Both the position numbers and the translations under genes were made by a program. The notes under the pieces were generated by a model. The model was not told the DNA's origin. It did not search any database and saw only the letters and a list, made by a program, of their open reading frames with translations. Below are positions 47,324 through 58,799 of a stretch of 64,000 nt of DNA, piece by piece. Numbering within the stretch: position 1 is the stretch's first letter; each line of letters starts with the position of its first letter. Source of the DNA: Kryptolebias marmoratus (Eukaryota > Chordata > Actinopteri > Cyprinodontiformes > Rivulidae); the NCBI RefSeq assembly GCF_001649575.2, contig NC_051431.1:21095025-21159024 (forward strand), written 5' to 3'.

Positions 47324-47420
47324 TGACAGCGGGGTGAAAAGTTTCCTGTGAGCTGGACGCGCCGGACTGCAGAGATGCTGTACCTGCTCGCAGCGAGTCC
47401 CACAGAGGAAGAAATATCAC
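47324..47420 (-). other. ets1: Probable ets1 distal non-coding first exon (P1 5'UTR)
   Basis: A consensus donor (TCA|gtaagt) lies on the minus strand at 47324/47323. It is preceded by a GC-richer, CpG-containing stretch (GACGCGCCGG and similar words), in contrast to the AT-rich surroundings. It is the nearest good donor upstream of the 45041 acceptor in promoter-like sequence. The 5' boundary is arbitrary. The assignment is inferred. Confidence 0.45.
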
Positions 47421-47520
47421 GCACACTTGTAGTCCCTCCCTCAGTCTCTCATTTTTCCTCTGGACTTCACGTGCAGCTGTGGGCTCACACGCACCAGGTG
47501 GAAACTTATAGTAACTATAT
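47421..47520 (-). promoter_or_regulatory. ets1: Candidate ets1 distal promoter (P1)
   Basis: This is moderately GC-rich DNA upstream of the probable P1 first exon. It includes a purine-rich, GGAA-containing tract on the gene strand and CACGTG-like words. No TATA box is obvious. Position is the main argument. Confidence 0.3.
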
Positions 47521-47941
47521 CTAATAACAGGAAGTTAATTACTTCAATTAAGCCTTTGTAATACTCCTTTAAATATATACTTTACTGTCAGATTTTCAAA
47601 TCCCGTGGCTCCAGGACATTAGAGCAACATGACTTTGACTCTTGTGGGTTTTTTTAGAGCCTTATACAACCAAATGAGGTCATTCTGTGCTTAAGATCAA
47701 ATCAATACAGAACATGTCTTTTTCTGAGCTACATTTGAATAAAATTGCTTATTTAGTTGTTTGCTTTCCTCTAAAAGAGGTTGCCAGGGGAAAAAAATAA
47801 CAGGAAAAAGGCAGGAAAACATCCCCTGGAGAGGGTGTGACAATGACAAAGACTTCCTGTGATATTGTCATCTGGAAAAAATAAAATCAGGTTTGTGTTT
47901 GATAAAGCACACAACACTTCCTAACAGGTGTCAAATTAACA

Positions 47942-47944
<3 letters not shown>

Positions 47945-48014
<70 letters not shown>
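47945..48014. repeat. (AT)n microsatellite
   Basis: About 70 bases of perfect AT dinucleotide, roughly 0.5 kb upstream of the proposed P1 exon. Confidence 0.97.
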
Positions 48015-48015
<1 letters not shown>

Positions 48016-48232
48016 AACTATTTTTGTCACTCACTGCCTAAGATTTGACATTAAACAAAGGTTAAATTAACCCTTTTTTGTTACAGTCACACTGTTTTAT
48101 GTGGGGAAAAAAAGGGTTTTGTGGTGTAGGATGTACATGTAACACTCATGATGCACTCCTATTTTGGGTATGTATTGAGTTGAAGAGTGGGAAAAGTTAG
48201 AGCAAACTATGGCAGTGGTGTATGCTACAATG

Positions 48233-48514
48233 CTATGGTATAACTGTCTGATTGTTTGTTTTGATGTGGCAATTTGTTCTTATGTGTGATGTTGCTGCAG
48301 TGTATCTGTGGTGTTTACCAGCGTCTTTTTGCCATGGTTCTTCTGTAAGTATGTTGTAAAGGCCAAATTGCAGTCTTCTGTCGGCATCTTGCCATGGTTT
48401 CATCTGCCAGCTTTTGTTTGTTCTTCTTCTTCTTGCTAGCCCTCTCTGTTGCGCTGCTCTGGTATTTCTCTGTCTGACAATTAGTCTGCTGTTTACCTCA
48501 TTTTCAAGTAACAC
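48233..48514 (-). mobile_element. Possible PIF/Harbinger transposase fragment
   Basis: A 93-codon open frame on the minus strand contains ARRRRTNKSWQMKPW followed by RRLQFGLYNIL. This spacing of basic run, W-x-x-x-x-W and (F)GLY-x-x-L resembles the N-terminal part of Harbinger/HARBI1-like nucleases. No catalytic residues are seen and terminal repeats were not found. It could be a chance frame. Confidence 0.3.
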
Positions 48515-48889
48515 TCAAACCAAACCAGCAACCTGCACATCGATTTCTTCCAGGTGAATGTTTGTGGAATTAATGATATGGTCTTATATGATGGTTTTAT
48601 GCTGGTACATATCATATGACCAGACTTAGTATGCAACAGTACAAAGAAAAAAAAAGCTTAGACATTGTTGGAAATTTTTCAGTGGCGCATAAACTCCAAC
48701 AACATAATATTTCTGCAGTAGCAACCACATGACATTGTGAACAACACGTATATACATCAAGAACAAAAAGAACTATAAGAAAGACTAGCAATGGAAACAC
48801 CTAAGACCTATAAAATATATCACAATACTGTGACAGTGCAAAATAGATAGTTCAGGCAGGGTTTTTTTTTATTAGCACAGAAATATAGA

Positions 48890-49840
48890 AAAAAATATTT
48901 GTGGTGTTCCTCATGGTTGAGTTTTAGGTCCAATACTTTTATCCTGTTCCAACCTGTTGGAGAAGTCATTAGGAGACATACTGTAGAAGTTATGCAAATC
49001 ATACACAGCTTTATGTTGCTGTGTTTCCTGATGACACAAGCTCGTTCAACAGTCTTTATAGCTGCATTTTAGATATCAAGCCATGGATGGCAAATAATTT
49101 CTTACAGCTTAACGAGGACGAAATGGAGTTCTTAATATTCGGCCCTGAAGCTCAGAGAGAAAAACCTGAAGTAAAGCTATGAGCTCTGGGATTCAGTCAG
49201 GCTAAAGATTCAGGAGTCATCTCTGATTCTGACCTCAATTTTAAGATCCATATCAAATTGATTGCTAAAACTGAATTTTATCACTAGAGAAATATTTCCA
49301 GAGTAGAACCATTCATCTCGTGAGCCAACACTAACCCATGCTTTAATTACCTGCAATTTAGACTACTGCAATGTTCTTCTTTCTGGTGTTCCTATGAAAA
49401 CAGCTGAAAAGTTACAAGTACTCCAAAATATAGCTGCATGTTTGTTAACACAATTCAGAAAGAAAGTACATATCACACCAATTTTAAAGTGTCGTCACTG
49501 ACTACTTGTTGCATTTTAAATTTGTTTTAAAATTCTTCTACTTGTTTAGAAAGCCTTTAGTCATCTTGGTCCATCAAACTGTTCTCATCAAATTGTTCTT
49601 ATTTTAGAAACCAGGCCTCAATTTATCATTATGACTCTCTCCTCTGGAATAAACTACCAGAAGACCTAAGGATAGCTGAGAGTGTGTACATTTTTACAAG
49701 GAAGCTAAAAGTTCATCTTTTTAACTTAGCATTTATCTGCAATGTAAATAGTTTAATGTCTTTTTCATTTTTCTCTATAAAGAACTTTTCCTTTTGTGTT
49801 TTATGAAAAGTGCTGTTTGGTTGATTGATAGCATACCATC
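48890..49840 (+). mobile_element. LINE (L2/CR1-like) reverse-transcriptase remnant
   Basis: On the plus strand the order of recognisable pieces is CGVPHG-stop-VLGP (from GVPQGSVLGP), a decayed YADDTQLY region, the ISRVEPFIS segment, LDYCN-type coding (GACTACTGCAATG), NAA-type coding, LWNKLPEDLRIAESV and LKVHLF. Stops and frameshifts are frequent. A GAAAAGTGCTGTTTG-like tail near 49805 resembles the usual 3' end of such elements. The 5' part of the element is absent. Confidence 0.8.
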
Positions 49841-51417
49841 AGACTGTCATGTTATATTTAGATCCCTGCTATATAACGTTTCTTAATATGTGATATTTCA
49901 AAGTTGTTGTTGTTAAGGCATGGCATTTTTTTTTACATGACCAATGAATCCGTGGAGACCTGGTGTTGCTAGAAATAACCTTATGTGTGCAAGAGTGTCA
50001 GATATATGGTGGTGATGTTGCAATGTTAATTTTTTATACAGCCATGCATCTCAATACACCATAAAAATGCAAGGCAAACAGTCAAACGTGAGCTGAAGGC
50101 CAAAGGACTATCAGTCTCAGCTCCTACTTGGTTGACTGCTTCTTCTGCATGTTTATTCACAGTGCATCACTGATGATCATAGACCACCACCACTTAATGC
50201 TAAGCAACAACCAAAGCTTATGGGACACTTGGATGACAGAAATCCCAGCCACTCTTTTGCGAAATGAGAACTGAAGTTCCTCGCTGCGCAAGATCTACAT
50301 CTGTCTGCTCCAGTCAGGGATGGTGATAAGAGTTTTATCAGTCAATTTGCTTATTTATTGCTTTATTTGTTTATTTATTTCCACGCTGCATGCTCACAGG
50401 CTTTCCACTGCACTGCAATACCTAGCATGATGTTTTTCCCTCTTCCCTCCTTTATCAGTCTGACACTCAACACTTGCGAGTGATCTGAAACACCTTGTGG
50501 CTCCGTGATAATTCCCTGACCCCGGTGAAGCATTTGTTTGAATTAGAAAGTGCACGGTTCAAACCTCCTGACAGCCACTGCTCTTAACAGTAAATCTGGA
50601 GTCGGGGAGTAAAGAGGTGTGTGTGTCTGTGTGTGAAAAGCTCAGGAGGGATGATGGGGGGGGTCAAGTCCAAGGTGAGAGGCATGAAGTAGTACCATAA
50701 GGGGCTCAACTGCATTTTTTTTCTCAAGACCTCATCTGAATCCCTCTGCGTTCTGTGGGCCTTAGCGCCCTGCGGCCTGCGGGGTGGGGGACACAGCTGG
50801 GCAACACGTCAAGGGCAAAAGGCGAGGGCATGACTTATAGCCATGTGGAGAGAAAAGCACGGGCAGCGCCCCTTGTGAGGAGACCAAATTGAATAAAAGC
50901 GAGGCTCAATGCAGTCCAGATCTTAACATGATGCCCCGGCAATGCTGTTTCAATTAGCTGCCGCGTCAGTTCAAAGGCGAGGCCCCAGATACACTTCTGC
51001 TCTGCATGAAGCCACTATCATCACGTTGGGCTATGCCTTTCACCTCCCCATTACGGTGCCATCTTTTTCTTCTCAGCGCCTCAGTAAGTCTGCTGGCTGC
51101 GCTCATGTTTTACATTAAACTGATAGCAAGAGGCTCTCCTTCACAGCTGGTAAAAAGCATCAGTCAAAGACCTGCAGGGTTTTATAACCTTCATCACTCG
51201 TTTAGTCAAAAAACTCTTCCCACATCTCTGGTAAATCTCTGCTAAATCCAGCTTAATTTGAATATCTAAACTATAGAATTGAATCCACAAATACACGTCA
51301 CATATTCTAGTTTTTTTTCTTTAAGTGGCAGGTACAATCCTCACCAAAAGCATGAATTGTTTTAAAGACTTAAACCCTAAAATATAGGATGTGTGTGTTC
51401 AGAGGTTAAAATTCAGA

Positions 51418-52771
51418 TACAGCTGTGTCAGAAGTTTGCATACACTTACCAGAGGCATGAAGGTCATATTAATTTGCATCATTGAATGATTGATTGATTA
51501 TACAACATACAACTTCAATGATTTTTAGAAACGCAAACTGAATGCAGTAATTAACATAGGGTCAAAATTCTGCATATATGCTCTAATATAAAAATAGCCC
51601 CTTCTACTATTTGGTTAATTGTTCCTTAGCAAGTTTCACTTTGACCACACACTTTTTGAAGCCATCAACCATCTTCTGGCATCATTCTGGCCTAATATTT
51701 GACCACAATTCTTGGTAGAATTGGTGGAGTTCATCTAAATTGGTCGGTTTCCTGGAACAGACCTGCCTTTAAAGCAAAGTCTACAAATTTCCAATAGGAT
51801 TGAAGTTAGGGCTTTGCGAAGGGCACCCCAGAAGCTTAATGTTAGCCTGCTTTATTCATTCAGAAATCAGTTTTGATGAGTGTTTGTTCGAACACCCAAC
51901 TGTGCCCAAGTTCCAACCTCATAGCTGTTGATTGGCGGTGAAGTTTAGGAATTTGGAGGTAGTTCTTCATTATTCCATTCCCTCTGTCCATTGCACCAGT
52001 CCTGCAGCATGAGCTTTCCAACACCATGCATGACAGCTGGTGCAGTGTTCTTAGGTTTTAAACCCTTACTTTGACTCCTCCTAAAATACTTCTTGTCATA
52101 TTGGCCAAATAGCTACATTTTTGTCTCAATTGACCATAAAAACCTTTCTCCAAAAGGCATTTGGCTTGTTCATGTGGGCAGCTGCAAATTTCCGTTGAGC
52201 TTAAAGGTGTCAGTTTTGGAGCAGAGACATCTCTCTTGGTTGGCACTCTCTCAGTCCATGGTGATGGAAAACTGGCTTCATTGTGGACTATGACACTGGT
52301 GTACCAGAAAATTCCATTTCATGGTAGGCCTGAGCCTTGGTGGTTTCTGAACATCTTACCATTTTTTTTCATCTGAGAGTGGCAAATGAGTACTGGTCAG
52401 TCCAATGAGTGAGGTCAAGCTAAACATTTTTATGCTAGCAAAGAGAAAGCATCTGCTGCAGTCAATCATAATCACTAAGGAGAACTTAATAGGCCTTGTA
52501 AACTTAGCAAAGAAAAGTCTTTCTACAATCTTCAGCACCACTTATTAAAAGATTTAAGTGAATGTATGTATTTATTAGAGCCTTTGTGGATGAAATAAAA
52601 ATCCATAATAAATTCAAGCTTGTTCACCCAGTTCTTGTTATTAAAAGTCATTTGTCTGCTATAAAATCATTCAGTCCTGGAAACACGATTCAAGTTATTC
52701 ATAAAATGCCTCAAATTAATACAACATACACACCCAGGATGTGTGGATGGAAATATTTGACCTTAACTGTA
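51418..52771 (-). mobile_element. Tc1/mariner-family transposon, defective
   Basis: The left end TACAGCTGTGTCAGAAGTTT followed by GCATACACTT is mirrored, imperfectly, by the right end (52730-52771), whose reverse complement starts TACAGTTAAGGTCAAATATT. Both fit the TACAGT...-type ends of Tc1-like elements and abut TA. Inside, on the minus strand, decayed transposase pieces can be read: a FWRKV...-like part at about 52165-52120 and a PNFNPIGNL-stop-TLL part near 51810 (from SPDLNPIENLW). The element is about 1.35 kb, shorter than the usual 1.6 kb, with many stops, so it is inactive. Confidence 0.85.
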
Positions 52772-54227
52772 ACCCGGTAATTTTCTTATACATTTTGTAA
52801 CAATTTGGAAATGCGTATGTTAAATATCTGACTTAATGTTTTTTAAATATATTTCTTTTAAACTCACAGTTTACGGGAAACCTTTTTTTGTTTATGGATG
52901 GATTTCTGTCATCCCATTGTTTTTGTCTAAATATATAGATCTAACAGAGCTGCTGTCTCTCCTCCACTGTTAACCCTACATCTTGCTGAGCACCTCCAGA
53001 CTGTGCAATCTTTTTTGTCTCATTTTCTCCTTTTGGATCTTCCAAAGATAGCGCTGACAGGTGATATTAATGGTCTTTTATTAGCATCGTCCTGATTGCT
53101 GCAGATTTTTTGGAAGCACAAGACAAGAGAGAAGGAGCAAGAGGGAGGTAAAAAGAAAGAAAAAGAAAATGGAAGCCCTCCACCCACCAGTTCTCACAGG
53201 AGATCGCCTCTCTCTTTGATAGCCTGCCCGAATCTGTTCCCCCCATAGAAAACTGCCCTGCAGATGTTGTTGCTGTACGCCGACTACAAAGAAAGGAGCC
53301 CTTTATGAGAGGAACGTCTATTTTGGGCCTCAGTGTTTCCGAGCCGTGGTGTTTAGTGAGAGAAGTGCAGGCCTAATCTTTCTCCTGCTGAAAACTCTGT
53401 TTTATTCGCTGCCCGGGATATTTTTAGATTAAAGCCCGGCTCTAATGAATAAAATGAGGATGTAATATTTTATGACAGTATCAATATGCTATCGCTGTGG
53501 TGGGCTTGGGTCTGAAACAGTCCACGTTGCTGTTGGCATCAGCAGGGAAAAAAGGGAGGAAAAGTTAAGGCAATAACCTCTGTGGAGTCAGGAGAAGGCT
53601 TTGTATCAGGCTTGACTGCATTCATTCAGAAGTGTTTATGGTTCAGACTTCTACCCCCTGACCACAGAACTGTGACTTTGTTGCACTGTTGACTGTAAGG
53701 CAAAGGTCTCGAGGGCAATATTAGCTCTTGATATTATTTTTAATTAAAGCACCAATCCCTCAGCCAAGTTGTCCAAACACATCTAAATAGGCCCTGTAAA
53801 TCAGACAAACATCCTCGATATTTGATGGGTTGAGAGTGTGCACTATAGCCTCCAGATGGTTTGTGTTTCTCAAGCGTTTCACAAGGGGATGGTACGGGAC
53901 AGCGATCTTCTGTTCGAGTGTGCCTCTTCACAGTTCTTCCAAATCACATGCCGAGCGACTGGATCTCTGCCGAGGTCGCTCTTTTTCCTTTCTCCGATCC
54001 GTCTCCTTTCTGTGTGTGGGTTTATTTGTAGGCCATGTATATGCATGAACTGCAGCTTTAATTTGTCAGCATACCAGCTGATTTCACTGCTAAAAGCGAA
54101 CACGGCACATTTAGAATCCCTCACAACAAGCCATGTAAGCAAGAGAAACAGTGAGCAGCGACAGATTCGCTTTGAAGCTTTCCTTCACCTTCATTAAAAG
54201 TAATTTTACAAAAAGAACTCTTTCATA

Positions 54228-55252
54228 ATTTAACTTTCATGCCAAAGTGTTTGACTAAAATCATCTTAGGATGAGAAATGATGGAGTGGTAGCTGTTTTG
54301 GTCAAACCTTGAATTTAACATTATGCTCAGTTTCATTGCAACATAGCAAGATGTCACACTCAATGTGTGTCTTGTGTTGTGACTCTCAGCTACTACCACA
54401 TCAAATTTATCTGCAAAATTCCCTTATTTCATAACCCTTTTTTGCTTGGTTAATGTAGATAAACTGTGGTTGCGATCCTAAATTTGATTGACTCCAAAAG
54501 TTAATTAGTTGTAGATGAACAACAAATGATAACTTTCTGGAAATCGTATGAAAATCTGCTCAATGGTTATTGGGATATTTTGCTAACAGACAAGCAGGGT
54601 TGAGTCCAACAATTAATGCTATAGTTTTAGGTAAAGTTTTTGTCCAATAAATAGCACTTGTGAATGACTCTCAGCTACTACCCCAGTAAATCTTACCACA
54701 ATATCTGTAATACTGATCAAATTTTAAACATTTTTGTGTTTAATTGGCAGTGGTGTCCATCTGGAACAGGATTGGCTACACAAGTCAATCAGTTGTAGCT
54801 GTGCAACCAATGATTATTTTCTGAAAGTTTCATTAAAATGTATGTAGTGGTACTTGTCAGACTGCTGACAGACAAACAGTTGTCAGAGTTGTCTGTCAGC
54901 AAAATTAAAATCATGGCAAAATTAAAAGCTTTAGCTGTTAAAGCAAAAAGTTTTTGTTGGAGATCAGCCTTAGCTACTTCCACACAAACTTTAGTGCAGT
55001 ATCTATAACATGAATTATAGCCATTTTTGTGTTTTTTAAGGGCAGCTCGCTGTCGCACCCATCTTGAATTCAGTTGACTCCAAAACTTAATCAATTGTAG
55101 ACGTACAGCCAATGATTCATTTTTTGCAAATTTCATTAACATTTGTCCAGTGGTTTATGAGCTGTATTGGTAACAGACAGACACACACACAAACTATTAG
55201 TACAGGCAAAACCACTATCGTCCGCCTTCGCCTATTGGCGGCGGGCAGTAAT
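54228..55252 (-). repeat. Family A repeat, tandem array of about three units
   Basis: The longest copy: three degenerate head-to-tail units (junctions near 54600 and 54850). It ends in the best preserved distal hairpin (55222-55245, CCGCC...GGCGGCGGG) after a CAGACAGACACACACAC tract. Confidence 0.85.
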
Positions 55253-56496
55253 AAGAGAAAAAACAGATTATAGTATAATGACAGGAAAAAGCATTCTGAG
55301 CACGGACGAACAGAAATATAGATGCTAAGTCCAACTTGACCCGGTTGATAAGCCTCTGGCCTGGCGCCAGAATACTCCCCCTCCCTTTCATAAAAGCACA
55401 TAGTTCCAACACCCGGCCCAGTTGTGTGCTTAACCTCCACCCCTCCCACCCCCACTCCAGTGGCGTCTCCAGCTCCCTATTCCTCTTCATTAGTGTCCCA
55501 GAACGAGATGCTTGTCGTGTAATTAGCAGAGGAGGTCCTCTGAATGCCTCTGTAACACACACTCTCATTAGACAAGTGGAAGATGTCTGGAGCTTCAGAG
55601 GAGAGGGGGGAGGGAGAGGGGGAGGGGGGGGGCTCAATGGGGGAGACAGATGTGGGGACATACAGACAGAGAGACAGAGAACAGGACAAAAAAGATTAGG
55701 AGCACATAAAATGTGAATGATACATGTCAAAGACAGACATTTTTGGCCTGAGGATGCCAGATGTGTGGTGCTGATTAATCTTTCCCTTCAGATGGTTATT
55801 TCTTTCATCTTCATTAATTTATTAATATGGATTTAAGCCAACTTTTACTGAGGCTTTCTCCACTTTCATTTGAGTTAAACACGATGAGCAATGGGCTTAC
55901 TGCAAAGTCTTGGGACTGGTAGCCTTTAAAACTGAACAAGAATGCAGTTATTGAAACTTTTCATTCTTATTTTCTGCCCGGGTCATCCAAGCAGAGTCCA
56001 AAATTAGTGTCTGTGTGAATTGTACACCATGTACAAGACATCACAACTGTGCATAAGACAGGAAAATCCAAACAGATGGAACTCCCTCTCTGATAACATT
56101 GTAACCTGTTTTGAAGCTCTCAAGGACAAATATGAGGTTTTTTTTTCATCTGTCACAAAAAGAGTTGTTGCTTTTGTGTTGACATTTTACTTTCCAAAAT
56201 GCATTTATTGAGTTCTCCAAAAGGTACACATTGTCCTCAGGTGGTTGATATCAGTCTGTGTCTTCAGAAACAAAAATTGTGAATTGGTTTGACATGTGCT
56301 CTTCCCTCTAACTGAAGGTAAGGTGGACTCTTAAAAAGTTACAGATGAAGTATTAATCCATCAGTGCGCCTTTAAGACTCAAAATCTGTTCCTTCATCTG
56401 TTCCAATATGGTGCTCTAAAATATGGGAGGTGATTAAGGACCAGAGCCTGATAGTCCGCCTGAGTATCTCTTGACCTTTTATGAATTCAAGTTGCA

Positions 56497-56715
56497 AAAT
56501 TCCCTGAAGGAATGCATATCGCCCACTACCTTCCATGCCGGAGGTTTAAACTAAAGTCGTTTTACATTGAGAAATTATGTAGTTTTAGTTATTTTGGTCA
56601 AACCTTAAAAATAATGTCACCTTATGTCATATCACAAGATGTCATGTGTTCTGATAGTGCTCAGAGCTTGTGTTGTAACTCTCAGCTACTACTACACCAA
56701 GTTTTAATTCAACAA
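56497..56715 (-). repeat. Family A repeat, truncated
   Basis: Palindromic end and proximal part only: CCCTGAAGGAATGCATATC, CTTCCATGCCGGAG and CTCAGCTACTACTACACC, then unrelated sequence. Confidence 0.75.
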
Positions 56716-57081
56716 ACAGGGCTCATAGTAACTCCACTGCATATCTCCAGTGGTTAAGCCGATAACAACATCCATGACCTGTCGGCTTTCCTCGCTTCAT
56801 TCAGCTTGGGATGAGGTGTGGTTCAAGCTGTAGAGGAAGGCTTATCAGGGTGATGAGAGAGATGAAGGATCTGCTGACAGTGGCTTGTTTTCATTGGAGT
56901 GTGTGTTGTCTCTTGATACTGTTCTTGTTCACTGTAGAGACCCATTAGATCAAAGACTGGTTTAGTTTCTATGTGCATATTTACAGGTTCAGTCCAAAAA
57001 TCTACTGCCTCATTTTGCATTACTTTCACCCTAAGCTGCTTTCAGACAAACACATGAAATAATCAGGGGTCCTTCGTGCTA

Positions 57082-57705
57082 ATAACTTAGGAGGAAAAGT
57101 TTAGATCTTTTGAAGTGAGGTTCTATGAAAACGGTATGAACAATTATTATCTTGCTTTCTGTAGACAGTTCTTGGAATTGGCTCAGTTTGGAGAACAGAG
57201 TTTAATTCTGATCAAACTGATAAGATAAGGACTAGTCTGAGCACAGCAAAGACCAAAATAGATTTCTGCCGTCTTAACACAAAAAAAGCTCACAGCAGTT
57301 GATGCCAACACTGTCTTATAAACCTTTACATTGCTGTGACTTTCACATTACAGCTATTTCAGCATGAAATATGACATGTCTGCAGGAAGTTTCCAAGGCT
57401 GTACCAGTTGTGCTACAGCTAGCTGTTGCTGTCACTGGTTTCTCTTACAAATAACCAGAGAATCCTGTGCAGATAACCATGTAATACGAAAGTGAAATAA
57501 GTGGAGCTAGAGTTGTTTTAAGATGACAGCGCTCATCTTGGGTCTTTGCTTCACTCAGACTAGCAATTAGCTTGTTATTATGGTCAGAATGAATCTTTGT
57601 TTTTCCGAACTGAAGCTGTTTCAAGAGATATCTACATCAATTAGTTGTTTGTAATTTTTCCACAGAGCCATACTTCAAAAGATATGGACTATTGTTTTAA
57701 CATTA
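57082..57705. repeat. Family B fold-back element
   Basis: Left arm 57090-57285 and right arm about 57500-57700 are reverse complements. Examples are AGATCTTTTGAAGTGAGG against CATACTTCAAAAGATATGG, and CAGAGTTTAATTCTGATC against GGTCAGAATGAATCTTTG. The central about 200 bases are unique. It has no coding capacity. Confidence 0.8.
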
Positions 57706-58059
57706 CTTGCATTTTTGTGGAAAGTGGAAAGCTTTTTCTCCATTGAGTTATTACGAAGGGTAAGAAGACGGTCCTACTCCATGCAGTGGTAACAACACTG
57801 TACGGGGTGACATTTCTGCAGTAAGTACCCCAGGCTGAACAAGTGGTGCTACAACTAGCTGCTGCTGTCACTTATATGCACAGCTGCCCGAAATATCCCA
57901 TGTTTTTCCACACATAAACCTAACCAGAGACTGATTAACTAAAACAAAATACAAAGTAATGTATTTTCAGTTCCATTAAGGGATTAAACCATTATCTTTC
58001 TGTCAGAAAGTCTTGCATCTGTTCAGCACTGGTAAAGTTTTTGTCTAAACAAACAAAAC

Positions 58060-58300
58060 ATATTGTGGACAGAAATATTTCAGAACATAAAACCAGAGTG
58101 TGAGAAATCTGAAACCGCTAATGAAAATGGGAACAGAACAGAGCAAGGACAATGAATCCCAGAAAGAAGAACAATACACACAAGGACCTGACAGCAAACA
58201 GGAAACCAGGAGGTATTTATAGTGAGGACAAACAAGACAATCAGAACCAGGTGAGAGGGAGAAGCAGGAAGCATTTGCCCTTCAACCTGTATAAGCTTGG
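58060..58300 (-). repeat. Possible LTR-derived fragment
   Basis: On the minus strand CACCTGGTTCTGATTGTC, CACTATAAATACCTCC (TATA-like) and GTCAGGTCCTTGTG occur in the order seen in a common fish LTR-like repeat. No tRNA primer site or partner LTR was found. Confidence 0.35.
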
Positions 58301-58306
58301 AATTCT

Positions 58307-58799
58307 CAGGCCTTGTTCATATACTTATATATATGGCATTTTCAAAACTATCCTCTTAAACGTGGCAAAATTTCCAGAAATGTTTTCATCCACACAAAAA
58401 CAACAAAAAAATAACTCAAAACAATGTAATAACCACATCACACCCATGTGTGGTGCTGTAACGCTGTCATGAAAATACACAAAAAACAGGAAACAAGTCG
58501 TGGAGCACGTGTGTAAGCTTACACATGGGGTGCAAAACATGCACAAATCAAGAAGAAGAGGACACCCTCGGATCGTAGGTTAGATTAGAGGCGAGGCTAT
58601 GACATCATCATTTTTCAAAAGGTTGTGTTGTGGCCATCTACATGAAAACACAAGGTTGTCATTTCAAGATTTTTTCACGCTGGAAATACAGTTCGGGGGC
58701 TCCTAAAATGCTATTTCCATGTGGACGCAAAGCTGAAACAATAAAATAATGTTTGCACATTCACAAGAAAATGTTCCTTTGTGGACAGGCCCTTAGTCT
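58307..58799. mobile_element. Miniature inverted-repeat (hAT-like) element
   Basis: The left end CAGGCCTTGTTCATATACTT is mirrored by the right end, whose reverse complement is CTAAGGGCCTGTCCACAAAG. It has an interior of simple AT-rich DNA and no ORF. The CAGGCC-type ends resemble non-autonomous hAT elements in fish. Confidence 0.5.

Noticed and set aside
54228..55252. CRISPR-like array of direct repeats
   Set aside because: Units are about 330 bp, degenerate and dispersed through the window in eukaryotic DNA; they are interspersed repeats.
55215..55730. 171-codon minus-strand ORF and overlapping ORFs
   Set aside because: Low-complexity CT/GA-rich sequence plus the end of a family A repeat; long open frames on both strands at the same place indicate composition, not coding.
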